Shown here: positions 26,247 through 34,320 of the stretch, one piece after another
How the letters are laid out: each line of letters opens with the position of its first letter
Numbering within the stretch: position 1 is the stretch's first letter
NCBI GenBank assembly: GCA_945862325.1
Contig: CAMAXZ010000002.1
Location: 124,001-188,000, forward strand
Direction of reading: 5' to 3'
DNA: 64,000 bases
Origin: Klebsiella pneumoniae
Lineage (GTDB): Bacteria > Myxococcota_A > UBA796 > SXON01
The notes under the pieces: model-generated
What the model was told of the DNA's origin: nothing
What the model saw: only the letters and a program-made list of their open reading frames with translations
The model's database searches: none
Program-made: the position numbers and the translations under genes

Positions 26247-26963
26247 ATGTTCGACAACGTCGGAAAGAGCACAGAGCCAACCGGGCGCCGGCGCCTGGGT
26301 GCGCTCGCCTTGTCGCTGCTTCTCAACGGCGGCGTCGCCGCTGGCCTGGTGTGGGCCGGCTCGCGGGTGGTCGAAGAGGTGATCGTCGAGGACGAGCCGA
26401 TTGAAGTCGCTTTCCGCCTCGTCGCGCCGCCGCCGCCCCCGCCGCTCGGGGGCAGCCCGTCCGCCGCGAAGCAGGCACGGAAGCGCGCCCCGCTCACGCC
26501 GAGGGAAGTCGCGCCCGACGAGGTGGTGACGCCCCTGGACGAGGTCCCTCCGGCCGAGTCCGAGTCGGACGGGGGCGCGGACGCCGGCGGGGACCCGGGA
26601 GGCGCCCCGGGCGGGGTGCCGGGCGGCGAGGGCGACGGCCCCCCGGGGGGCGAGCTCGGGGCGCCCCCGCTGAAGACCGTACATTGGACGGAGCTCCAGG
26701 TGAAGACGCGGGCGACCGCTCGCTTCGAAGACTACCCCGAAGCGGCGCGGGCGCTCGACCTGCCCGAGACGAAGTGCGTCGTCCGACTCATCGTGGACGC
26801 GAAGGGACGCGTCATCGACGTCATGCCGAAGAAGTGCCCCGAGCTGTTTCACGCCGCCGCGAAGCGGGTCGGCGCGCGGTACGCGTTCTACCCGTACCGA
26901 GACGCCGGACAGGGCGCCTCGGTGCAGTTCGATCTCACGCTCAACTTCAAGCCGAGCGACTGA
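26247..26963 (+). CDS. TonB-like energy transducer / AgmX-type protein
   Basis: A 238-residue protein from ATG 26247. A cytosolic Arg-rich start precedes one membrane helix (LGALALSLLLNGGVAAGLVWAG, first half at about 16-35). Next come PPPPPP, a Gly/Asp/Pro-rich periplasmic linker (about 105-150), and a TonB-like C-terminal domain: FEDYPEAARALDLPETKCVVRLIVD, AKGRVIDVMPKKCPELF, then a final QFDLTLNFK strand. Two Cys of the domain could form a disulfide. exbB and exbD are not nearby, so the motor partner must be elsewhere. Confidence 0.78.
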   Translation: MFDNVGKSTEPTGRRRLGALALSLLLNGGVAAGLVWAGSRVVEEVIVEDEPIEVAFRLVAPPPPPPLGGSPSAAKQARKRAPLTPREVAPDEVVTPLDEVPPAESESDGGADAGGDPGGAPGGVPGGEGDGPPGGELGAPPLKTVHWTELQVKTRATARFEDYPEAARALDLPETKCVVRLIVDAKGRVIDVMPKKCPELFHAAAKRVGARYAFYPYRDAGQGASVQFDLTLNFKPSD

Positions 26964-26982
26964 GGACGTCGCGCGGCCCGCG

Positions 26983-27912
26983 CTAGAACTCGTCGTCCAG
27001 GGCCCGGCCGCTCGCGGGGGCCGCGCCGCCGGACATACCGGTCGCCTCGGGGAGAGTCGGGTCGCAGAAGACGAGGTACCACCCGTTCTTCGTGGACGCG
27101 GACTCCTGATCGACCCACTCGGACCAGCGCGGCAGCACCGGCGCCTCCTTGGCCTTCGGGTCGGTGCGCACGAGGCGCGGCGACGCCTGCCCGCTGCTCA
27201 CGCACTGCTTGAACTTCCGCTCGCGAGCAGGGTTCATCGCGGCGCGGACCTCGTCCTTGCACTTCGAAAGCTTGTTGCGGTTGCCCTTCTCGCAGATCTG
27301 CACGATGGCGTCGGACGCGAACGCAACCCAGCGGACGTCGACCGTCTCGCCGCGGGCCACCTGCGTCTCGTCGCGCGCCGCTTGGGTCTCGACCCGCGCG
27401 ACCGCCGTCTCTTCGCGGGAGACCACGAGCTGCTCCTGAAGCTGCGCCTTCTCTTGGAGGGCGGTCTGAAGCTCGGTGCGGAGCCCGTCGAGCTCGAGCT
27501 GCTTGGCTTCGAGCTCCTTCTTAAGGGCGGCGCTCTTGCCGGCGCTCTTCTTCACCTTGAGCTCGAGGACCTTGACCTCGTCTTCCTTGGCGCTGACGCG
27601 GCCCTCGAGCGCGGCGACCTTCTCGCCTGCCGCCTGGAGCTCCGTCTGCTGCTCGGTCTCCTTGCGCTGGCCCTGGGCGAGGAGGTCGGCGTAGGCCCGC
27701 TCCGACCCGTCGAGCCGCGCGATGAGCTCGGCGCGCGAGAGCTCGCCTTCCGGGCGGCTCATGACCTCGGGGTTCTCGTAGTACTCCGCGAGACGCACGC
27801 CACCCATGCCAAGGCCCGCCCCCACGAGGACCGCGAGCGTATGCGTGACCACCTGGATCAGGCACCCACCGATGCCGCGCGCGGCCGAACCCTGGCTTTC
27901 GTTGTCGTCCAT
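26983..27912 (-). CDS. Single-pass membrane protein with long coiled coil
   Basis: A 309-residue protein from ATG 27912, with GGAG 8 nt upstream. One membrane helix (about 15-37, IGGCLIQVVTHTLAVLVGAG) is followed by a coiled coil of about 130 residues rich in E/L/A/K heptads (about 60-195), ending in a short ETAVARVETQAARDETQ repeat. The C-terminal 100 residues have four Cys (ICEKG, KCKDE, QCVSS, FCDPT) and no family I recognise. Proteins like this often tether or space envelope complexes. Confidence 0.6.
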   Translation of the reverse strand: MDDNESQGSAARGIGGCLIQVVTHTLAVLVGAGLGMGGVRLAEYYENPEVMSRPEGELSRAELIARLDGSERAYADLLAQGQRKETEQQTELQAAGEKVAALEGRVSAKEDEVKVLELKVKKSAGKSAALKKELEAKQLELDGLRTELQTALQEKAQLQEQLVVSREETAVARVETQAARDETQVARGETVDVRWVAFASDAIVQICEKGNRNKLSKCKDEVRAAMNPARERKFKQCVSSGQASPRLVRTDPKAKEAPVLPRWSEWVDQESASTKNGWYLVFCDPTLPEATGMSGGAAPASGRALDDEF

Positions 27913-28012
27913 CGTGGAGCTCCCAGTCGACCTCCTAAAGGCCAACGACCAAAATGTCACGGTTGGTCGCGCGACCCCGCGATCGTCGCGTGGTTTCGGC
28001 ACCTTACAGCCC

Positions 28013-28028
28013 TGGCACGCGCCTTGTA
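28013..28028 (+). promoter_or_regulatory. Sigma-54-like -24/-12 element
   Basis: TGGCACGCGCCTTGTA matches the consensus TGGCACG-N4-TTGCW at every position except the -12 C (T here). It lies 40 bp before the lipoprotein ATG 28068. The invariant GC being GT weakens the call, and the overlapping TTGTATAGG could instead be a sigma-70 -10. Confidence 0.35.
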
Positions 28029-28067
28029 TAGGTAGTGGTCGCAACCCCCCGACACGCGGAGCTTCTC

Positions 28068-28793
28068 ATGGTCTTCCTTCTCATCGCCCTCTTCGCCGCC
28101 TGCGTCGACGGCTGCTCGTACCCGGAGCCGGTCGTCGAGCCGATGCCGGCGATCACCCTCCTCTCGGGCGAATACGAGATCACCCCCGTCGACGTCCTCG
28201 CCTGGGGCTGCGACGAGCTGAGCCCGCGCGACATTCTCGGCGTCGCCATCCCCGCGTCGATCGGCACCGGGTACGACGGCCGCGCGTTCGCCGACCTCGG
28301 CGGCGGGTGGCTGCTCGAGGGCGAGCACGGGCCGGGCTACCTCTACGTGTCGGGAACCCTCGCGTACGAGGTGGACGAGGCGATCGACGAGGTCGAGCGC
28401 CCCGACGAGGAGCCCGGAGAGGTCGAGGAAGAAGAGGCGCCGCCCCCCTGCGACGACGTCGACACCGGCGGCGGTGGTCAGGACGACGACGGCGACGACG
28501 GCGACGACTGCGACGACGACGGCGGCTGCGACGACGACGACGTCGACGTCGACACCGGCGACGTCGACTACCCCGATGACGAGCCGGAGTACGAGGGCGA
28601 CCGGGCCGACCTCGCGCTCGACCTCGACGTGTACGCGCCGGACGCCGCCACGGGCGAGCTCGTCTACGGCACCGGCGCCTGCCACTTCGCCCTCGTGGTG
28701 GACGTGCGCCGGGTCGGCGACGGCGGCCGGCACGAGGAGCCGCCCGTCTACGGCGAGCAGACCGAGAGCGCCTGCGACGTGGATTGCGGCTGA
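28068..28793 (+). CDS. Acidic Asp/Cys-rich lipoprotein
   Basis: A 241-residue lipoprotein from ATG 28068 (CGGAG 6 nt upstream). The signal MVFLLIALFAACVDG has lipobox LFAAC. Residues about 25-105 form a small domain beginning PAITLLSGEYEITPVDVLAWGCD. Residues about 110-175 are dominated by Glu, then Asp with several Cys (DDVDTGGGGQDDDG...DDCDDDGGCDDDD). A C-terminal domain ends TESACDVDCG. The acidic run could bind Ca2+ or act as a stalk; no catalytic motif is seen. I do not recognise the family. Confidence 0.65.
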   Translation: MVFLLIALFAACVDGCSYPEPVVEPMPAITLLSGEYEITPVDVLAWGCDELSPRDILGVAIPASIGTGYDGRAFADLGGGWLLEGEHGPGYLYVSGTLAYEVDEAIDEVERPDEEPGEVEEEEAPPPCDDVDTGGGGQDDDGDDGDDCDDDGGCDDDDVDVDTGDVDYPDDEPEYEGDRADLALDLDVYAPDAATGELVYGTGACHFALVVDVRRVGDGGRHEEPPVYGEQTESACDVDCG

Positions 28794-28824
28794 TTCGACC
28801 TACAACGCGGGATACGCGCACGCG

Positions 28825-29877
28825 ATGATCCTCCTGACCCTCGCGTGCGCCACCCCTACACGCGCTGCTGACGCGCTTCGTTTCGAGCGCGTCGCAGCGG
28901 TCGCCCAGCCCACGGCGATCGTGTCCGGCGCGGGCGCGATCTGGGTCACCGAGCAGGCCGGACGGATCTGGCGGGTCACCTCCGGCGCCCCGGTCGCGGT
29001 GCTCGACCTCGAGCGCCGGATCACGGCGGGTGGCGAGCGGGGCCTGCTCGGGCTCGCGCTCGCGCCGCGCTTCCCGGAAGACCCCCGGGTGTTCGTCAAC
29101 TACACGCACACCGTGGGCGGCCGGCTCCGGACGCGGATCGCGAGCTTCCGCTGGCGCGACGGGCGCGTCGACCCGTCGAGCGAGGTGGAGATCCTCGGCT
29201 TCGACCAGCCCTACGCCAACCACAACAGCGGGGCGCTCGCGTTCGGCCCCGACGGCATGTTGTACGTGGCCGTCGGAGACGGCGGGAGCGGCGGGGACCC
29301 GCAGAACCACGCGCAGGACCCCTCCGACTGGCTCGGGTCCATCCTGCGGGTGGACGTGTCCGGCACGCCCTACGCCGTGCCACCCGACAACCCGTTCGTC
29401 GGCAACGCCGGCTTCCTTCCTGAGATCTGGGCGCTCGGCGTCCGCAACCCGTGGGGTATGCACTTCGACGGCGACACGCTGTGGTTCGCCGACGTCGGCC
29501 AGAACGCCTGGGAGGAGGTCAACCGCGGCGTTCGCGGAGGCAACTACGGGTGGCGGGTGACCGAGGGCGCGACGTGCTTCAATGCCGCGTCCTGCGACCG
29601 CACGGGGTTCGTCGAGCCGGTGGCCACGTACGGGCACGACGTCGGCGTGTCGGTGACCGGGGGCGTCGTGTACCGGGGCACGGAGCTCCCGGCGCTGAAC
29701 GGCCACTACCTCTACGCGGACTTCGCGACCGGGGTGTTCTTCGGCGTGCCTACAGGCGGGGGCGCGCCGCGGCAGCTCGACGACACCGACCTCAACCCGT
29801 CCTGCTTCGGGACCGACGCCGACGGCCGCGTGCTGGTGGGCGACTACCGAGGGACGATCTGGCGGCTCGTGAAGTAG
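28825..29877 (+). CDS. PQQ-dependent sugar dehydrogenase (Asd/GDH-B type)
   Basis: A 350-residue exported beta-propeller from ATG 28825; the signal MILLTLACATPTRAA may be lipidated at Cys 8. ITAGGERGLLGLALAPRF, DQPYANHNSGALAFGPDGMLYVAVGDGG, LGSILRVDVSG, ALGVRNPWGMHFD, ADVGQNAWEEVNRG and GGNYGWRV are the signatures of soluble glucose/sorbosone dehydrogenases. The catalytic His equivalent lies in YANHNSG. These enzymes oxidise aldose sugars with PQQ in the periplasm. PQQ biosynthesis genes are not in the window. Confidence 0.9.
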   Translation: MILLTLACATPTRAADALRFERVAAVAQPTAIVSGAGAIWVTEQAGRIWRVTSGAPVAVLDLERRITAGGERGLLGLALAPRFPEDPRVFVNYTHTVGGRLRTRIASFRWRDGRVDPSSEVEILGFDQPYANHNSGALAFGPDGMLYVAVGDGGSGGDPQNHAQDPSDWLGSILRVDVSGTPYAVPPDNPFVGNAGFLPEIWALGVRNPWGMHFDGDTLWFADVGQNAWEEVNRGVRGGNYGWRVTEGATCFNAASCDRTGFVEPVATYGHDVGVSVTGGVVYRGTELPALNGHYLYADFATGVFFGVPTGGGAPRQLDDTDLNPSCFGTDADGRVLVGDYRGTIWRLVK

Positions 29878-29884
29878 CCGTCGC

Positions 29885-30217
29885 CTACTCTTCGTACACC
29901 GTGACGTACACCGAGGTGGTCACGATGTCGCAGTCGTCTTCGACCTGAAAGGTCAAGAGGCGCTCGCCGAGCGGCTCGGCGGTCCAGACCGCCTCGGCGC
30001 CGATGCCGAACTGCACGCTGTCGACGCCCCACAGCTGAAACAGCACGCCGGTTCCGCTCGCCTCGCCCACCACGGTGACGTCCTCGCCCAGGACGAAGCG
30101 CGCGCGGTCCTCCGGCGACACGATGGCGGCCTGAGGGGGCGGGCACGCGGGCACCTGGGTGTCGGACCCGTCGTCGTCGCCGGAACAGGCCAGGAGGATG
30201 CTGAGCAGCAGCGGCAT
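29885..30217 (-). CDS. Small lipoprotein with Ig-like region
   Basis: A 110-residue lipoprotein from ATG 30217: MPLLLSILLACSGDDDGSD, lipobox ILLAC and an acidic +2 region. The mature part (AAIVSPEDRARFVLGEDVTVVGEASG...) looks like a single beta-sandwich domain. It begins 9 bp after the MMPL transporter stop and is probably co-expressed. Function unknown. Confidence 0.65.
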   Translation of the reverse strand: MPLLLSILLACSGDDDGSDTQVPACPPPQAAIVSPEDRARFVLGEDVTVVGEASGTGVLFQLWGVDSVQFGIGAEAVWTAEPLGERLLTFQVEDDCDIVTTSVYVTVYEE

Positions 30218-30226
30218 GTGCCTACT

Positions 30227-32638
30227 CTACCGCGGCGCGGCGTCGGTCGGCGACGCGCCTTCGGGGCTCGCGCCCGGATCCGGATCGACGATCGGGTGTC
30301 GTCCGGCGAACCGCCAGGCGGTCGCGAAGCCGAGGGGCACGAGGATGAACCCCGCGACCGTCACCGCGACCTCGCCCAGCAGGACGAGCAGCCCGAGCGA
30401 GCGCAGGCCCTGCGAAGTGGCGAACGACAGGCCGGCGAAGGCGACCACCGTCGTGAGCGTGGCGAGCGCGCTGGCCCAGCCGGTCGTGGCGAGGGACTTG
30501 AGCAGCTTGCCCGGTCCCTCCTCGGAGATGCGATGGATCAGGTGGATCATCACGTCGATGCCGATGCCGAGCACGATCGGCACGCCGACGACGTTGATGA
30601 CCGAGATCTTGATCTGAGCGACGGTCAGCAGCGCGCCCCACCACGCACACCCGGCGAGCAGGACGCTCACCGCGCCAGCGGTCGTCCCGAGGCGCCGGAG
30701 GTCCCACGCCGTGAACAGCACGACCAGCCCGAGGGCGACCGCGGCGACGAAGGGGCCGTCCCGGAGCATCATCGCGTAGAGCGCCGACAAGGTGAGGAAC
30801 TCGCTCGCCAGCCGCTCGTCGGGGAGCTCCCGACGGATCGCCTGGTCCAGCAACGTCGCCTCGCGCATGTCCCACATGTTTCCGGTCGGGAGCAGCAGGA
30901 GGCGGTGATGGCCCTGGGACGCGCCGAGGATGTGTCGGACCGGCCCCGGCAGGTCGTCTGCCGTCAGGACCCTCACGTCGGTCGCGCGCAGGCGTTGGAG
31001 ATTGGAGAGCACGGAGGCCGGAAGGAACACGGCGTTCGGCGCGTCCGCCATCGCCGCGATCTCTTGGAGGAGCGCGACGCGCTCGGCCTGATCGGGAGGA
31101 AGTACCGAACGGATCGACAACACCGTGCCGATCTCCGGCAGCAGGCCCTGCTCGACCCGCGTGGAAAGGCGGGCGTGGGCCGCGTCCAGCGAGGCGGCGT
31201 CGTCGAACGTGACGACGATCGGAGCGTAGCTGTCGCGCGCGAGCTCCTGCTCCTTCGCGTCGAGGTCCGTGTACGCCATTCCGGCGCGCCGCATCTCCGA
31301 GATGTCGTATTCAAACTGGATGTTTCGGGCCACGAGCGCCGCCACGAGGGTGAAGCCGACGAGGATGGCGACGACCACCGGCGCGAGCCGGTACGTCGAC
31401 GGCCGCCGCCGGCGGTTTCGCACGCGGCGCTGAAAGCCGAAGTGGTGGCGCACGCCGTGCCGCTCGACCCAGCTGAGGAGGATCGGCATCAAGACGACCT
31501 CCGCCACGAGGCAGAGGAGCAGTCCGAGGCCCAACAGCCACCCGAGCTGCCGGAACCCGTCGAACTCCGCGAGCAACAGCGCGCTGAACGCCCCCGCGGA
31601 CGTGAGCGCGGCGCTCGTGCACGCGGACCCGACGAAGTCCCAGGCGCGCACGACGGCCTCTTCGACTTCGTGGCCGTGGCTGCGCTCCTCGCGGTAGCGC
31701 GCGTAGAGGTGGATGCCGAAGTCCACGCCGAGGCCCAGCAGGATGGCGTTGACCGTGCTCGTGAACGAGTTCAGGCTGCCGACCGTGGCGCCGGCGACCC
31801 CCATCGTCCAGATACCGCTGAGGAGCAGCGGGACGAACAGCGCGATGAGGGCGCGCGGCGTACGGAACGCGAACGCGACGATGATGAGCACCATCACCCC
31901 GCTCGCCCCGGTGATCCAGGCGATGTCCTGGACGATGCCCTCGTAGTCCTCGACGTTGTGACGATACGCGCCGCCGATCCACAACACGCGGACCCCGACG
32001 TCGGCTGGCGGATTGGCCGCGATGACGCGGTCGACCGACGCCATCAAGGCCCGCGCGAAGGGGATGTCGTGCGCCGAACCCGACGGACGAACGAGGATGC
32101 GCGCCACCCCCTCCGCGCCGAGGAGCGGCACGTCGGCCCCCGCCGACGCGAGCCGTTCGGAGAGGGGACCGAGGTCGAAGAGGCGCGCGGCGACCAGCGG
32201 ATTGGCGGCGAGAGGGCCGACCTGAATCGCGGTGTGCAGCCGGTCTCGCAGGGTCGTCAGCTCGGAAATCGGCACCTGCAAGAGGCCGAGCCGCCAGGCC
32301 AGGGCGTCATCGACGCCGGAGATCGCGTACTCGACCTCGGGCAGGACCTCGAGCTCCGCGGTGAGCCGCGCCACGTAGGTGTCCAGCGCCGCCCGATCCG
32401 ACGCGTCGAGCGCGAGGGTCAAGAAGTTGACGCCGTGCTCTTCGTCGTCGAGCAGCCGCAGCGCGAAGACGGACGGCTCGTCCTTCGGCATCAGCGCGAG
32501 GATGTTGCTGTCGACGCGGAGGCGCGCCGAGAACACGGCGGCCACGATGGTGGCGAGCACCACCAACGCGAGTGTCAACGCCTGATGCCGCATGGCGAAG
32601 CGGGCGAGGCGTCCGTAGAAGCCGGGTTCGGGCGTCAT
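30227..32638 (-). CDS. MMPL/RND-superfamily exporter (HAE3-like)
   Basis: An 803-residue transporter from ATG 32638, with the RND plan repeated twice: one helix (about 17-37), a large periplasmic domain, then a bundle of five or six helices. Key segments are NAILLGLGVDFGIHLYARYREE with the coupling Asp in helix 4, and its second-half equivalent GVPIVLGIGIDVMIHLIHR. The family exports lipids or hydrophobic compounds, for example HpnN and MmpL. Hopanoid or lipid genes are not adjacent. The start is divergent from the formyltransferase-like gene. Confidence 0.88.
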   Translation of the reverse strand: MTPEPGFYGRLARFAMRHQALTLALVVLATIVAAVFSARLRVDSNILALMPKDEPSVFALRLLDDEEHGVNFLTLALDASDRAALDTYVARLTAELEVLPEVEYAISGVDDALAWRLGLLQVPISELTTLRDRLHTAIQVGPLAANPLVAARLFDLGPLSERLASAGADVPLLGAEGVARILVRPSGSAHDIPFARALMASVDRVIAANPPADVGVRVLWIGGAYRHNVEDYEGIVQDIAWITGASGVMVLIIVAFAFRTPRALIALFVPLLLSGIWTMGVAGATVGSLNSFTSTVNAILLGLGVDFGIHLYARYREERSHGHEVEEAVVRAWDFVGSACTSAALTSAGAFSALLLAEFDGFRQLGWLLGLGLLLCLVAEVVLMPILLSWVERHGVRHHFGFQRRVRNRRRRPSTYRLAPVVVAILVGFTLVAALVARNIQFEYDISEMRRAGMAYTDLDAKEQELARDSYAPIVVTFDDAASLDAAHARLSTRVEQGLLPEIGTVLSIRSVLPPDQAERVALLQEIAAMADAPNAVFLPASVLSNLQRLRATDVRVLTADDLPGPVRHILGASQGHHRLLLLPTGNMWDMREATLLDQAIRRELPDERLASEFLTLSALYAMMLRDGPFVAAVALGLVVLFTAWDLRRLGTTAGAVSVLLAGCAWWGALLTVAQIKISVINVVGVPIVLGIGIDVMIHLIHRISEEGPGKLLKSLATTGWASALATLTTVVAFAGLSFATSQGLRSLGLLVLLGEVAVTVAGFILVPLGFATAWRFAGRHPIVDPDPGASPEGASPTDAAPR

Positions 32639-32653
32639 GGGGAAAGCGGCACC

Positions 32654-32659
32654 GTATAC
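32654..32659. promoter_or_regulatory. Palindromic GTATAC between divergent genes, possible shared -10
   Basis: The 44 bp between starts 32638 (leftward) and 32683 (rightward) contain GTATAC, self-complementary. Read rightward TATACA and leftward TATACG both resemble -10 hexamers, so one site could drive both genes. Rightward, GGAGGGGA then precedes the GTG start. Confidence 0.4.
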
Positions 32660-32682
32660 ACCACGAAGCCGAGGAGGGGAAG

Positions 32683-33522
32683 GTGGGGCGACTGCGGGTG
32701 GGCATACTGGGATCGACGCGACTGGCGCGCGTGGTGGTCGCGTACGCGCTCGAGCGGCGCGGCGCGCGGATCGTGTCCCTCGATCCGGGCGACGAAGACG
32801 AGGGACTACCTTGGTTCGCACCGATCCGCGGGTTGGCGAGGGACAACGGCCTCGCGCTCGGACGCGCCGACGCGGACCTGCTCCTCGACTGCGACCCGGA
32901 CGCGCGACCGGTCGACCCCGAAGGCATCGGCCTGCGCGTCCTCGCGCCGGCCCGCGCGCGGTCGCCGGACCTCAACCGCATGCTCCTCGACGGCGGCGAG
33001 TGGCGGCTCGCCCTCACTCGAGGGCCGGCCCACGGCTGGGTGTCCGAGCCGCTCGGCGCCGGACCGGACGACGACGCGGACGCCCTCCTCGACGCCGCCA
33101 CCCTCGTCGCGTTGGAGCTCCTCGACCGCCACTGGGACGCCCTCGTCGCCGGCGAAGCGGCGCCGGCCCTAGCGGCCCCCCTGCGCGGCGGGCGTTGGCG
33201 GCCCCAGGAGGCCACCCTCCTGTGGGAGCAACCGGCGGATCGCGTCGTCGCGCGGGTCCGCGCGTGCGCCGGCCCGTACGGAGGCGCCCGTGCCTGGCTC
33301 GGGGACACGCCGGTCCGCATCCTCGACGCGCGCACGTCGTGCGCCGCGGCGACGCCCGATTGGGCGCCTGGAACGATCGTTTCTGTCGGACCGCACGTGA
33401 CCGTCGCCACAGGGCGGGGAACGATCGAGGTGCAACGCATCAAGCCGTCGTGGCGCCCGGCCCGGGGCGCGGCCGCGCTCCTGGCCGAGATCGGGGTGGG
33501 TCCGGGCTACCTGCTTGCGTAG
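32683..33522 (+). CDS. Formyltransferase-like protein without the catalytic signature
   Basis: A 279-residue protein from GTG 32683 with GGAGGGGA 2 nt upstream. The N-terminus LRVGILGSTRLARVVVAYAL resembles the Fmt start, and the C-terminal 90 residues match the Fmt C-terminal barrel: VRACAGPYGGARAWLGDTPVRILDA, APGTIVSVGPHVTVATGRGTIEVQRI. Between them the Asn-x-His-x-SLLP active site and DxGD loop are not found; SPDLNRMLLDGGEWRLAL occupies that area. It is not the housekeeping Fmt. A role in binding tRNA or a formyl-sugar-type substrate is possible. It precedes the sigma factor gene by 42 bp. Confidence 0.68.
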   Translation: MGRLRVGILGSTRLARVVVAYALERRGARIVSLDPGDEDEGLPWFAPIRGLARDNGLALGRADADLLLDCDPDARPVDPEGIGLRVLAPARARSPDLNRMLLDGGEWRLALTRGPAHGWVSEPLGAGPDDDADALLDAATLVALELLDRHWDALVAGEAAPALAAPLRGGRWRPQEATLLWEQPADRVVARVRACAGPYGGARAWLGDTPVRILDARTSCAAATPDWAPGTIVSVGPHVTVATGRGTIEVQRIKPSWRPARGAAALLAEIGVGPGYLLA

Positions 33523-33564
33523 CAGGTGCCGATCCGCGTATCTTTCGGGGCTGCGAGGATTCGC

Positions 33565-34299
33565 ATGACTGGGTCAGCGCCGCCGAGCCCTGCCGAGCGC
33601 GAAAAGATGATCCTGGATCACTACGCCCTGGTGCGGATGATCGCTACACGTATGGTTCGGCGATTTCCGAGCCACATTGAGGTAGAAGAGCTCATCAATA
33701 TCGGAACGCTCGGCCTCATCGACGCAATCGACCGGTTCGAGGCCGCTCGTGGCGTGCCCTTCAAGTCGTACGCGGAGATCCGCATCCGCGGCGCCATCGT
33801 CGACGCCCTTCGCGATGCCGACTGGATCCCGCGGTCCGTCCGGCGAAAGTTCGCCCGGATCGACACCGCACGCGCGCAGCTCCGCCACCGCCTCGGACGT
33901 GAGCCCTCCCGCGAAGAGATGGCGTCCACCCTCGAAATGGACACCGACGAGTTCGACGATCTCGTCGGCGGCGCGGAGATCCGGCGGCTCGTGTCCCTGG
34001 ACACGCCGGTCGACGAGGACGGCGGCGCGACGATCGCGGACCAGGTCGCCGACGAGTCCGACCCCTTCCTCGACCGCTGGATCGCCGAGGAGACCCGCAG
34101 CCAGGTCGCCACGCTCATCCAGCGCCTGCCCGAGAAGGAGCGCGCGGTGGTCGCGTTGTACTACCAACGCGGCCTGAACCTGAAGGAGATCGGCGATATC
34201 CTCGGCGTCACCGAGAGCCGCGTCTGCCAGCTCCGTGGTCAGGCGGTGCGCCGGCTCCAAGCCCGCATCAACGAGACCCGCGCCGCCGCCCAGGGCTGA
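33565..34299 (+). CDS. FliA/WhiG-type sigma factor
   Basis: A 244-residue sigma-70 family protein from ATG 33565 (GCGAGGA 7 nt upstream; a GTG at 33526 is in frame). Region 2: LVRMIATRMVRRFPSHIEVEELINIGTLGLIDAIDRFE and the -10-binding SYAEIRIRGAIVDALRDADWIPRSVR. Region 3: GREPSREEMASTLEM. Region 4: LPEKERAVVALYYQRGLNLKEIGDILGVTESRVCQL. Lacking region 1, it belongs to the FliA group that controls motility or development. No flagellar or anti-sigma gene is adjacent. Confidence 0.92.
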   Translation: MTGSAPPSPAEREKMILDHYALVRMIATRMVRRFPSHIEVEELINIGTLGLIDAIDRFEAARGVPFKSYAEIRIRGAIVDALRDADWIPRSVRRKFARIDTARAQLRHRLGREPSREEMASTLEMDTDEFDDLVGGAEIRRLVSLDTPVDEDGGATIADQVADESDPFLDRWIAEETRSQVATLIQRLPEKERAVVALYYQRGLNLKEIGDILGVTESRVCQLRGQAVRRLQARINETRAAAQG

Positions 34300-34320
34300 C
34301 GGCCGGGCGCCCGCGCGCCG

